A stretch of DNA of 64,000 bases from UBA4636 sp045534575. Its GTDB lineage: Bacteria > Bacillota > Clostridia > Christensenellales > Borkfalkiaceae. The stretch covers positions 192,249-256,248 of the forward strand of contig JAZSJZ010000004.1 in NCBI GenBank assembly GCA_045534575.1. The letters run 5' to 3'. Below, piece after piece: positions 25,441 through 32,628 of the stretch. The position numbers and the translations under genes are program-made. Each line of letters starts with the position of its first letter. The first letter of the stretch is position 1. The notes below the pieces were generated by a model. That model worked only from the letters and a program-made list of their open reading frames with translations, did not search any database and was not told where the DNA came from.

Positions 25441-25674
25441 ATGAAAGATTTAGTTAAGACTTTAGAAGGTTTGCCTTATTTAGTTAGAGTTCTTTTAACT
25501 GTTTTTATTGGCATCTACGCTAACTTATTACGTCTTATCAGAAGCCTTGCTGCAGGTAACATCATCGGCATCATTTTAGCAGTTGTATTGTTATGTACTT
25601 GCGGTTTTGGTATTCTTTGGATTATCGACATAGTTATGGTAATTCTTGGAAAGAGCATTTGGTGGATAGACTAA
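25441..25674 (+). CDS. Small membrane protein with TM2-domain-like second half
   Basis: 77 residues. An amphipathic N-terminus, a hydrophobic stretch at about 14-35 and a strong membrane pair at about 41-70. The end (CGFGILWIIDIVMVILGKSIWW) resembles the second half of TM2 domains, with G-x-x-W-x-I-D and a closing G-K, but the first TM2 half is not obvious. AAGGAG at 25428-25433 fits the ATG at 25441; a preceding GTG is less likely. It is a single-gene unit with its own promoter and terminator, which supports a real gene. No function can be assigned. Confidence 0.78.
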   Translation: MKDLVKTLEGLPYLVRVLLTVFIGIYANLLRLIRSLAAGNIIGIILAVVLLCTCGFGILWIIDIVMVILGKSIWWID

Positions 25675-25689
25675 TTACCTTTAAAAATT

Positions 25690-25714
25690 CGGTAGCAACG
25701 GCTACCGTTTTTTT
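25690..25714 (+). terminator. Intrinsic terminator after the small membrane protein gene
   Basis: CGGTAGC (25690-25696), loop AACG, GCTACCG (25701-25707), then seven T. Confidence 0.92.
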
Positions 25715-25738
25715 ATTTGCAAAAAAGTTCAAAAAAAC

Positions 25739-25767
25739 TTGATAATTTGAGTTAAAAATGATAAAAT
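25739..25767 (+). promoter_or_regulatory. Promoter of the DUF3737 gene, giving a probable leaderless mRNA
   Basis: TTGATA (25739-25744), a 17-base spacer, and TAAAAT (25762-25767). The ATG at 25774 is seven bases after the -10 box, the usual transcript start position. No ribosome site precedes it. Confidence 0.7.
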
Positions 25768-25773
25768 AAATTA

Positions 25774-26628
25774 ATGAATAAAGAATTTACTAAGGTTTTT
25801 GGCGTAACAACAGATAAAGAACGTGCGTTTTATAAGTCGAGTTTTACTCATTTTAAAGACTGCAAGTTTTCAGGCGACGAGGACGGAGAGTCTGCTCTTA
25901 AAGAGTGTGATAATCTATTAATTGAGAACACCGTTTTTGAACTTCGCTATCCGTTGTGGCACGTTACTGAACTTAACTTAAGAGAAAGCCAAATGACTTC
26001 TTCTTGCCGAGCGCCTTTGTGGTATGGTAAAGACGTTATTTTGCACAAAGTTCAATGCGACGGCGTGAAAGCGCTTCGCGAGTGTGAAGACGTAACGCTA
26101 TCGCAAAGCAAGTTTAACTCACAAGAATTTGGCTGGAAATGTTCGCGAATTAACGCTTACGATTTAGAAGTAAACGGCGAATATCCTTTCTTTATGATTA
26201 ATTATTTCCACGCCGAAAAGGTTAATTTAACGGGCAAATATTCTTTTCAATATGCTTTTGACGTTTACTTAAAAAACGCCGTTTTAACCACTAAAGATGC
26301 GTTTTGGCATAGCAAGAACGTTATCGTTCAAGATAGCGAGATCAAGGGCGAATATTTAGGCTGGTATAGCGAGAATTTAACTCTTATAAGGTGCAAAATA
26401 TCGGGAACTCAACCACTTTGTTATTGCAAGAATTTAACGCTTATCGATTGCGAGATGATAGGCTGTGATCTATCTTTTGAAAATTCCACGGTAAACGCTA
26501 AAATCATTGGCTCGATTGATAGCGTTAAAAACCCAATCGGCTCGATTGAGTGCGATAAAATTGGCGAAATTATCATTGACGAGTTTTCAAAAGGCGAAGT
26601 TAAAATCGTTGAAAAGTCAAAAGAATAA
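25774..26628 (+). CDS. DUF3737 family protein, predicted beta-helix
   Basis: 284 residues without signal peptide or membrane segment. Repeating short strands of the form N-L-T-L-I-x-C-x-I form a right-handed beta-helix pattern, and the sequence (KDCKFSGDEDGESALKEC near 29, FELRYPLWHV, SCRAPLWYGKDV) matches the DUF3737 family of Firmicutes as I recall it. The fold is like pectate-lyase helices but no catalytic residues are recognised. The function is unknown. It is probably expressed from a leaderless transcript; the downstream region is a candidate riboswitch for the next genes. Confidence 0.75.
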   Translation: MNKEFTKVFGVTTDKERAFYKSSFTHFKDCKFSGDEDGESALKECDNLLIENTVFELRYPLWHVTELNLRESQMTSSCRAPLWYGKDVILHKVQCDGVKALRECEDVTLSQSKFNSQEFGWKCSRINAYDLEVNGEYPFFMINYFHAEKVNLTGKYSFQYAFDVYLKNAVLTTKDAFWHSKNVIVQDSEIKGEYLGWYSENLTLIRCKISGTQPLCYCKNLTLIDCEMIGCDLSFENSTVNAKIIGSIDSVKNPIGSIECDKIGEIIIDEFSKGEVKIVEKSKE

Positions 26629-26640
26629 TTGAATAAAAAA

Positions 26641-26776
26641 GAGGAAAGTGAAGTGAAAATCTTCCGCAACAGCCATTGCCGTGATAGTCGGAACGCTCTT
26701 AATAATAAAAAACTTTGTGGGCAAAGATAAAGTTTTGGCTAACGCTATTTTTGCCTTTCTTTTGAAAGGCTTTTTT
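26641..26776 (+). promoter_or_regulatory. Candidate cobalamin riboswitch with terminator
   Basis: The leader has cobalamin-aptamer-like elements in order: GAGGAAAG (26641-26648); a short stem-loop GAAG-TGAAAAT-CTTC (26650-26664) holding the GTGAAAATC element of the conserved G-GTG-AAATC box; CAACAGCC (26667-26674) with GCCGTGATAG (26678-26687), in the place of the conserved GCCACTGTGA core; and GTCGGAACG. It ends in an intrinsic terminator (GCCTTTC 26753-26759, loop TTTT, GAAAGGC 26764-26770, T-run). The following genes encode a DUF4430-like lipoprotein and an ECF S component, which fits vitamin B12 uptake. The core is divergent, so a covariance search is needed. Confidence 0.58.
26753..26776 (+). 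terminator. Intrinsic terminator in the candidate riboswitch expression platform
   Basis: GCCTTTC (26753-26759), loop TTTT, GAAAGGC (26764-26770) and six T, 25 bases before the lipoprotein start codon; AAGGAG follows at 26791-26796. Confidence 0.85.
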
Positions 26777-26801
26777 CTTTGCAACAAAATAAGGAGAAAA
26801 G

Positions 26802-27242
26802 ATGAAAAAATTATTTGTTGTATTTTTAACTTTAGCATTGTTGTTACTATCTTCTTGTGAAAACGCAAACGATAATTTAGGCACTGTGAAAGTTTACGTT
26901 GGGAGCGAAAACGTATGTTATACCATTGACCTTTCTAAAGTTGAAATTAAAAACGGCTTGTTTTCAGTAATTGAATATTTAAGCGAAGAAGAAAATCTTG
27001 CGCTAAACTATTCGGTTTCCGCTTTTAGTTATTACGTAACAGAGTTTGGTTCGTTAAAAGAAGGCGACGGCAACTATATTTATTTTTACACTTCAATTTC
27101 TGCCGATTTTGACGTTTCTTCCTACAAAAAAGAAGTTGAAATTTTTGGGCAAACACTCGTTTCTTCTCGTGTTGGCGTTCAAGATATGAAAGTTGAAGAT
27201 AATGCAGTTTATTTCGTTGGGTTGGTAAGTTATGGAACGTAA
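26802..27242 (+). CDS. DUF4430-like lipoprotein, probable cofactor-uptake partner
   Basis: 146 residues. A lipoprotein signal (MKKLFVVFLTLALLLLSSC) gives a lipidated cysteine at 19. The rest matches the DUF4430 pattern, related to the C-terminal domain of transcobalamin: VKVYVGSENVCYTIDL, YYVTEFGSLKEGDGNYIYFYTSI, then a short strand-rich end with VGVQDMKVEDNAVYFV. AAGGAG at 26791-26796 gives a strong ribosome site. It overlaps the ECF S-component gene by eleven bases and sits behind a candidate cobalamin riboswitch. Together this suggests an extracellular cobalamin- or corrinoid-capturing protein; the ligand is an inference. Confidence 0.75.
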   Translation: MKKLFVVFLTLALLLLSSCENANDNLGTVKVYVGSENVCYTIDLSKVEIKNGLFSVIEYLSEEENLALNYSVSAFSYYVTEFGSLKEGDGNYIYFYTSISADFDVSSYKKEVEIFGQTLVSSRVGVQDMKVEDNAVYFVGLVSYGT

Positions 27243-27744
27243 ACAAACGATAGCAAAAAAAGTTGCAACGCTAGCCGTTATGGCAACGCTTCTAATTTGC
27301 GTAAAACAAGTTTTAAGTCCGATAGCGAACGTTGAACTTGTCAGCCTATTTTCGGCTGTTTTTGGGTTTTGTTATGGGCTTATTGCAATAATTCCCGTAA
27401 CGGTTTTTTGCCTTGTTGAATTCTTAATTTGGGGCTTTGGTTCGTGGCTAATTTGTTATTTAATCTATTTTAATATTTTAGTTATCGTTTTTGCATTTTT
27501 AAAAAAAATCAAGGTTGAAAATAAATTTGTAATAACCTTGATTGCTGTTTTATTAACTTTTTTCTTTGGGCTTTTAACGGCTTTTTTTGATATCGTTTTA
27601 ATAGGGTTTGAAGATTTCTTTTATAGGTTTGCAATTTACTATTCTGGTGGAATATTGTTTTATTTGGTGCATATTCTATCAAACGCAATAATCTTTTTAT
27701 TTCTATTTAAACCATTAGTAAATTTAAAAATTTTAAACGAATAA
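27232..27744 (+). CDS. ECF transporter S component, probable vitamin uptake
   Basis: 170 residues with five or six membrane segments and the S-component pattern: an N-terminal AVMATLLICVKQVLSPI (with the helix-1 A-x-x-A-type interface), LVSLFSAVFGFCYGLIAIIP, and a glycine-rich middle segment. S components bind the vitamin and use a shared EcfT/EcfA energising module encoded elsewhere; none is in this window. The start codon lies inside the lipoprotein gene, so the two are translationally coupled. Cobalamin is proposed from the riboswitch and the DUF4430 partner, not from the S component itself. Confidence 0.8.
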   Translation: MERKQTIAKKVATLAVMATLLICVKQVLSPIANVELVSLFSAVFGFCYGLIAIIPVTVFCLVEFLIWGFGSWLICYLIYFNILVIVFAFLKKIKVENKFVITLIAVLLTFFFGLLTAFFDIVLIGFEDFFYRFAIYYSGGILFYLVHILSNAIIFLFLFKPLVNLKILNE

Positions 27745-27766
27745 ATAAAGAATAATAAATAAAAAA

Positions 27767-27799
27767 CGCCCGATAACGAAGTTATAGGGCGACTTTTTA
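27767..27799. terminator. Bidirectional terminator between ECF S gene and ktrA
   Basis: CGCCCGATAAC (27767-27777) and GTTATAGGGCG (27781-27791), one mismatch, with an A-run before and a T-run after; it serves both convergent units. Confidence 0.82.
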
Positions 27800-27811
27800 T
27801 TGTTTTTGTGT

Positions 27812-28465
27812 TTACTTTAATCTGTCGGTAAGTTTTAAAACGTCTTTATTTTTACCAACAACCATAATATGGTCGGATTCTTTAAAGGTATAGTCCGCGC
27901 CGGGAGCAACGAGCATTTTGTCGCTGTTTTTAATGGCGATAATATTTAAGCGGTATTTTTTGCGAACGTCAATCTTCATAATGGTTTCGCCAACCCAATA
28001 GTTTAAAACAGGAATTTCAAAAATGCCGTATTCGTCGGAAAGTTCAAGATAATCAAAAACGTTAGAAGCCGAATACTTAACCGCAAGCGACGAGGCGATA
28101 TCTCTTTCCGGGAAGATGATTTCATCAGCGCCAATAGTTTGCAAAATGTTTGCTTGAATATCTTGGCTGGCTTTAGCGATAATTTTCTTAGCGCCAAGTT
28201 TCTTTAATAAAATAGTTATAACTAAGGAAGATTCGAAGTTCGTGCCAATGGTAACGAAGCAAACGTCGAAACTCTTAACGTCAAGACTTTTTAAAACGTT
28301 CTCGTTAGTGCAGTTACCGATGTGGCAATCAGGGAAGGAGGCGGACATTGATTCGATAATTTCTTCACGCTCGTCAACAATCATAACCTCGTTGCCAAGA
28401 TTTAAAAATTCGTGGGCGAGGTTTCTTCCTAGTCTTCCCATACCAATAATTAGAATTGATTTCAT
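27812..28465 (-). CDS. ktrA: Potassium uptake regulatory subunit KtrA/TrkA
   Basis: The cytoplasmic nucleotide-binding ring subunit of a Ktr-type potassium transporter. 217 residues: an RCK_N Rossmann domain (SILIIGMGRLGRNLAHEFLNLGNEVMIVDE, with the acidic end of strand 2 for NAD/ATP binding) and one RCK_C domain (about 135-217). A single RCK unit is typical of KtrA; TrkA of proteobacteria has two. RCK_C domains of KtrA are known c-di-AMP receptors, and a c-di-AMP cyclase lies 6 kb away. A GGAG site precedes the start. It follows trkH/ktrB with a 73-base gap that holds a TTAAGGC-AAA-GCCTTAA hairpin (28494-28510). Confidence 0.93.
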   Translation of the reverse strand: MKSILIIGMGRLGRNLAHEFLNLGNEVMIVDEREEIIESMSASFPDCHIGNCTNENVLKSLDVKSFDVCFVTIGTNFESSLVITILLKKLGAKKIIAKASQDIQANILQTIGADEIIFPERDIASSLAVKYSASNVFDYLELSDEYGIFEIPVLNYWVGETIMKIDVRKKYRLNIIAIKNSDKMLVAPGADYTFKESDHIMVVGKNKDVLKLTDRLK

Positions 28466-28538
28466 ATTTTCTCCAAAGAATTTTTTTATTTAGTTAAGGC
28501 AAAGCCTTAAAGAGTAGAGTTTAGTTTAAATTTAGAAT

Positions 28539-29882
28539 TTAACCAATCATAATATCTTCGTTTGGTCTTTCGGTTAAGTTTGAAGATTTTGGCTTCGAGA
28601 AGGCTAAAATAAAGGTAAAGCCACCAATTCTTCCAACGAACATAAGCGCAATAATAACGTATCTTGAAGCCATAGAAAGAAGCGACGTTACGCCTTGCGA
28701 TAGCCCAACCGTTCCTATTGCCGAAATAACTTCGAAAACAACCTTTTGCGCAGAAATGCCGTCAATAGTGCAGATTGCAACCGACGCAACGACTATTGCC
28801 ATAATATAAATGAAAGCGATGTTAAAAGCGTTTCTTACCGTCGTTTCGGTTAAACGGCGCTTATACGCTCCAACTTCGGTTTTTCTTTTGATGGAAGCCA
28901 AGAAAGTAAGAACTAAAACGGCGAAAGTGGTTGTTTTAATACCGCCTGCAGTTGAGCCCGTTGTTCCGCCGATAAACATAAAGAAGTAAGATAAAATCGT
29001 TCCACCGCCAGATAGCGAGGCTTGATCAACTGAAGCAAAGCCGGCAGTTCTTAGCGTTACCGATTGGAAAATTGCATTTAGAATTTTATTCCCTGTTGAA
29101 AATTCTTGAAGCGCGTTATTTTGCTCGGTTACATAGAAAAGGCATGAGCCTAAAGTTATCAACAAAAATGTTGTGGTTAGCGCAAGTTTAGAGTGGAGTG
29201 AATATTTTTTAAAGCGAAGTTTGTGCTTAGAAATATCGTTCCAAACGAAAAAGCCTATGCCACCAATCACGATAAGGCACGCAATCGTTATAAGAACGAG
29301 AGGGTCTAAGTTATAGTCGATAAGCGATTTGCCCGTGCCGAAAATATCAAACCCAGCGTTACAAAACGCCGAAACGCTGTGGAAAATCGCAAACCACACG
29401 CCTTTTAAAATACCATAGTCGCCAATAAAGCGAATAGATAAAACGATAGTTCCTAAAAATTCAAAAGCGAAAGTCCCGATTAAAACCTTGCTAAGCGTCG
29501 AGCGAACGTCGCTATAAGTGATAATGCCCGACGACTGCATTGCCATAGTTCTATTTCTTAACGAAGCGTTGTTCGATAAGAAAAGAAGAATAATAGACAG
29601 GAGCGTCATAATGCCAAGCCCGCCAATTTGAATAAGCACAAGAATTACGATTTGCCCAAACAGCGACCAATACGCGCCCGTTTCAACGACGATAAGCCCG
29701 GTTACGCACGTAGCAGAAGTTGCGGTGAAAAGGGCGGTGGTAATATCCGTCCACTCATGCGTTGCGGACGAGATAGGCAAGGTAAGAAGCCCCGCGCCAA
29801 GAAGTATAACGGCTAAAAAACTCAAAATGATAATTTGAGTGTAGGAAAGCCTTTTTTTAATTTTTCTATTCTTTTTGCGCAT
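28539..29882 (-). CDS. ktrB: Potassium uptake membrane subunit KtrB/TrkH
   Basis: The potassium-conducting membrane subunit, 447 residues, matching KtrB length. The four pore-loop repeats with the single conserved glycine are seen: ATSATCVTGLIV near 50, SAFCNAGFDIFG, TLRTAGFASVD and AIGTVGLSQGVT. About eight membrane helices in M-P-M repeats. The N-terminus is strongly basic (RKKNRKIKKR). No ribosome site is present: the -10 box TATAAT ends eight bases before the ATG, so the mRNA is probably leaderless. The partner gene ktrA is downstream. Confidence 0.93.
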   Translation of the reverse strand: MRKKNRKIKKRLSYTQIIILSFLAVILLGAGLLTLPISSATHEWTDITTALFTATSATCVTGLIVVETGAYWSLFGQIVILVLIQIGGLGIMTLLSIILLFLSNNASLRNRTMAMQSSGIITYSDVRSTLSKVLIGTFAFEFLGTIVLSIRFIGDYGILKGVWFAIFHSVSAFCNAGFDIFGTGKSLIDYNLDPLVLITIACLIVIGGIGFFVWNDISKHKLRFKKYSLHSKLALTTTFLLITLGSCLFYVTEQNNALQEFSTGNKILNAIFQSVTLRTAGFASVDQASLSGGGTILSYFFMFIGGTTGSTAGGIKTTTFAVLVLTFLASIKRKTEVGAYKRRLTETTVRNAFNIAFIYIMAIVVASVAICTIDGISAQKVVFEVISAIGTVGLSQGVTSLLSMASRYVIIALMFVGRIGGFTFILAFSKPKSSNLTERPNEDIMIG

Positions 29883-29890
29883 ATATAAGC

Positions 29891-29919
29891 ATTATACTAT
29901 ATTTTAACTAAAAAATCAA
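29891..29919 (-). promoter_or_regulatory. Promoter of ktrB-ktrA, giving a probable leaderless mRNA
   Basis: On the minus strand: TTGATT (29919-29914), a 17-base spacer, and TATAAT (29896-29891). Eight bases separate the -10 box from the ATG at 29882. Confidence 0.78.
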
Positions 29920-30074
29920 CCTTTATTGCGTTTTTGTTTAGTTAAAATAAAAATTACGCATAAAATCAGCGATTTTTAAACTTGGAAAGTGTTAAAATTT
30001 TTGTAAATTATACCATAAATTTTATTTTTTGCAACAAAATTTTAAAAAATTGCCTAAATGAAAAAGAAAAAAAT

Positions 30075-30306
30075 AAAAAAAGAAGGGCTTGGAAAACCAA
30101 ACCCTTAACCTTATTTGCGCCGTGTGGAACAAAAACTCAACCCGCTTACGTGCAGGTGGGTATCCTACTTCATAGACCTTACTGCTTGTTAAAAAAACGG
30201 TCTGCACAAAAGACAAAAACCACAAGAACTACGGGTTTATGAAGAAAGCAGATTCCCTGAAGATGACTGTGGAGAGAATATAATCCCACCTCGAACGCAA
30301 AGGCTA
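30075..30306 (-). ncRNA. ssrS: Probable 6S RNA
   Basis: On the minus strand the two ends pair (CCTT-TGCG near 30304-30296 with CGCAAATAAGG near 30121-30111), enclosing a long imperfect hairpin with a large middle bubble. The 3' half has GGATACCCACCTGC followed by GCGGGTTGAG, a pattern I associate with 6S RNA of Firmicutes. A promoter lies just upstream and an intrinsic terminator (AAGGGTTTGG/CCAAGCCCTT, 30106-30083, then T-run) ends it. 6S RNA binds the sigma-70-type polymerase holoenzyme and mimics an open promoter. There is no long reading frame with gene-like composition here. Confidence 0.65.
30083..30106 (-). terminator. Intrinsic terminator of the probable 6S RNA
   Basis: A ten-base stem with one mismatch and loop TTTT, followed on the minus strand by a long T-rich run (30081 downward). 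Confidence 0.82.
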
Positions 30307-30312
30307 TTATTA

Positions 30313-30342
30313 TTTTAGCAAAATAAACGCAAAATATGCAAC
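30313..30342 (-). promoter_or_regulatory. Promoter of the probable 6S RNA
   Basis: On the minus strand: TTGCAT (30342-30337), an 18-base spacer, and TAAAAT (30318-30313), with predicted +1 near 30306, at the start of the paired RNA end. Confidence 0.6.
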
Positions 30343-30383
30343 CAAAATTAAAAGTTTTTTAATTTTTCTTTATTTTGTTTCTG

Positions 30384-30412
30384 TTGACATATTTTTGAAT
30401 TTTTGTTTTAAT
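30384..30412 (+). promoter_or_regulatory. SigA-type promoter of the metallo-hydrolase/comEC/holA unit
   Basis: TTGACA (30384-30389), a 17-base spacer, and TTTAAT (30407-30412); GAGG at 30419-30422 and the ATG at 30431 follow. Confidence 0.8.
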
Positions 30413-30430
30413 ATTAGCGAGGTAAAAATT

Positions 30431-31138
30431 ATGTTTAAAGTAACAATTTTAGGAAGAAACGGCTTGTATCCAACGAAAGATTCGCCTTGCAGTTCGTATT
30501 TAGTTACCGCGGGCGACAAAAACATTTTGCTAGATCTTGGCGCTGGCAGTTTTTCTAAACTTTTAGAAACGCTTGCGCCCGAAAAAGTTGATATGGTCAT
30601 TTTATCACATTTGCACTTTGACCATATAACTGACGTTGGCGTATATTCTTATTATCTGCAAACCAAAAACAAAAGCGTTGAACTTATTTGCCCTTTCGAT
30701 GAGGAAAGGTTACCGCTTATAAATAAGGCAACGCATTTTAAAATTTCGTTCATAAAAGACGGGCTTTTAGATTTAGGCGGGGGATTAAAACTTAAGTTCT
30801 TTAAAACAAATCACCCGATTTTATGCTATGCCGTTTCCGTTATTTATAACGGAAAAACTCTTTCCTACACTGCTGATACGAACGACGCACCTTTTTTAGA
30901 CGAGTTGTTTAAAACAAGCGACTTGGTTATAGCCGATAGTGCGTTTTTGCATAAAGATTGGAATAGTAAAAAGCCACACCTTTCGGCAAAACTTTGTGCA
31001 GGGTATGCTAAAAAATATAAAGTAAAAACAATTTTATCTCACCTAAATCCCAACCAAACTAAAGAAGATATTTTAAATGAAGTTTCTCCAATCTGCGACC
31101 TTTTAGAAGTAGCCGAATTTAAAGAGTATATTGTTTAA
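30431..31138 (+). CDS. Metallo-beta-lactamase-fold hydrolase, ribonuclease Z-like
   Basis: 235 residues from the ATG at 30431, which has GAGG upstream and lies after the -10 box (an earlier in-frame start at 30395 would lie inside the promoter). Metal motif HLHFDHITD near 60 (H-x-H-x-D-H), a later histidine in KTNHPILCYA near 131, SYTADTNDAPFLD (third metal aspartate) and ILSHLNPNQT. This is the RNase Z / PhnP / AtsA-type cytoplasmic subgroup; the exact substrate is not clear. It overlaps comEC by eight bases. Confidence 0.82.
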   Translation: MFKVTILGRNGLYPTKDSPCSSYLVTAGDKNILLDLGAGSFSKLLETLAPEKVDMVILSHLHFDHITDVGVYSYYLQTKNKSVELICPFDEERLPLINKATHFKISFIKDGLLDLGGGLKLKFFKTNHPILCYAVSVIYNGKTLSYTADTNDAPFLDELFKTSDLVIADSAFLHKDWNSKKPHLSAKLCAGYAKKYKVKTILSHLNPNQTKEDILNEVSPICDLLEVAEFKEYIV

Positions 31139-32627
31139 AAAATATAGCGGTAGGCTTATAAATTTTAGGCCTATCGTAATTCTTTGTTTGGTTTCGGTTT
31201 TATCAATTTTCTTATCAATTTTAGCAACCATAAGTATTTGGTTTGTTTTATTTCCAACAATTTCTCTAATTTTATCAATTATTATATTGTTTATAACCAA
31301 AAAGTCGTTAAAAACAATAAATTTTCTTCTAGTTTTCCTTTTAATTTTCTCATTATTTTCTTTTAGAGTATTATCAATTATCGATAGAAAAGACCAAACT
31401 GCACTAATTAAAGAAACAGAAATTTTAATGCGAGCAAAAGTTGAAGAAATCACTCAAATAGATTCTGGCAACTTTGCCGTAACGCTTAAGATTGAAAACG
31501 CTCAAGAATTAAAAAGTGGCAGTAAGGTTTTGGTTTATCTCACTGAAGAAGTAAACCGAGGCGATACTCTAACCATCATAGCCGATTTTAAGTCAATCAC
31601 TCCCAAATTAAACAATTTAGATAGTTTTATAAGTCCTATCGACTATAAGTCTTCCTCCTACGTTAGAATTATTAAAGTTGAAGAGTATAGCGATTTTTTT
31701 AACGCTACCTATTATGGAATAAGGCAAATCTTGCTCAATAATATGAGCAAGCAAAACGCCTCAATTTTGCTTGGGCTTTTGGTTGGCGATAAGTCTTTTA
31801 TCGAAGAGCAAACGCTAAAGCAGTTTAACCTCGCGGGCATTGGTCATATTTTTGCCGTATCTGGGCTTCATATAGGCTTTTTGGCGGTTATAATTTCATT
31901 TATTTTAGATAAACTTGGTATCCGCTCACTTAAAAAATCAATAGTTTTGCTAATAATACTATTGCTATATTGTGGTATATGCGGTTGGTCGCTTTCGTCT
32001 ATTCGCGCGCTGATTATGACTATGGTTTTAAGTCTTTCTAAGATAGGCGGTAAAAAATACGATATGCTAAACAGCGTTGCAATAAGCGTTATTATAATTC
32101 TATTTTTAATGCCTAGTAGCATTTTTGATTATGGTTTTTTATTATCAGTTGGCGCAGTTAGCGGGATTGCTCTTCACCAAAATAAGTTTAAACAAGCGTT
32201 TTCGCCGTATTTATTAAGCCCAATTGCAAGTTCTTTAGCAGTTAGTTTATCGGCGTTTTTAGGCACGTTGCCAATAATTTTATTGCTAACAGCCTATGCC
32301 TCGATAATTTCAGTGTTTTTGAACATTTTAGTTATTCCGCTCGTTTCTATCATTTATTACATTGCGCTTTTTTCAGTTATCGTTGTTGCGATATTTTCAA
32401 AACTTGCGCCACTTTTAATAATTCCCGCAGGCTTAATTCAAATTATAGTAAATATAATTCGCGCCGTAAATTTTGAAAGATTTTTATTCTTTGGCAATCC
32501 TTCAACTTCTGCCGTTTTATATTATTATTTAACTTTGGCACTCTTTAGTGATAAAGTTAATCTAAAAGAGCGTTTTAAATTCATTATAACTTGCTTTATT
32601 TTTTGTTTAGTGGTATTATTTAATTGA
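31131..32627 (+). CDS. comEC: ComEC/Rec2-family DNA channel protein without C-terminal hydrolase domain
   Basis: The DNA-uptake channel family of natural competence. 498 residues: N-terminal membrane helices, an OB-like domain (about 95-170: MRAKVEEITQIDSG, VLVYLTEEVNRGD), then the competence domain with FNLAGIGHIFAVSGLHIGFLA near 236 and about nine helices. Well-known ComEC proteins have a metallo-beta-lactamase domain at the C-terminus; here the chain ends soon after the last helices. The start codon is TTG at 31131, inside the upstream gene, and a weak ribosome site makes coupling to that gene likely. It is followed by holA after one base, as in other Firmicutes. Confidence 0.88.
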   Translation: MFKKYSGRLINFRPIVILCLVSVLSIFLSILATISIWFVLFPTISLILSIIILFITKKSLKTINFLLVFLLIFSLFSFRVLSIIDRKDQTALIKETEILMRAKVEEITQIDSGNFAVTLKIENAQELKSGSKVLVYLTEEVNRGDTLTIIADFKSITPKLNNLDSFISPIDYKSSSYVRIIKVEEYSDFFNATYYGIRQILLNNMSKQNASILLGLLVGDKSFIEEQTLKQFNLAGIGHIFAVSGLHIGFLAVIISFILDKLGIRSLKKSIVLLIILLLYCGICGWSLSSIRALIMTMVLSLSKIGGKKYDMLNSVAISVIIILFLMPSSIFDYGFLLSVGAVSGIALHQNKFKQAFSPYLLSPIASSLAVSLSAFLGTLPIILLLTAYASIISVFLNILVIPLVSIIYYIALFSVIVVAIFSKLAPLLIIPAGLIQIIVNIIRAVNFERFLFFGNPSTSAVLYYYLTLALFSDKVNLKERFKFIITCFIFCLVVLFN

Positions 32628-32628
32628 T

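Noticed and set aside
26421..26884. Minus-strand open frames opposite the DUF3737 end and the candidate riboswitch
   Set aside because: They lack ribosome sites and recognisable domains and overlap better-supported plus-strand features.
29982..30242. Open frames on both strands over the 6S RNA region
   Set aside because: Composition is not gene-like, no ribosome sites are present, and RNA structure with promoter and terminator explains the region better.
30075..30306. SRP RNA or RNase P RNA instead of 6S RNA
   Set aside because: The SRP tetraloop region with GGAAG is missing, and the RNase P conserved regions are absent at this length.
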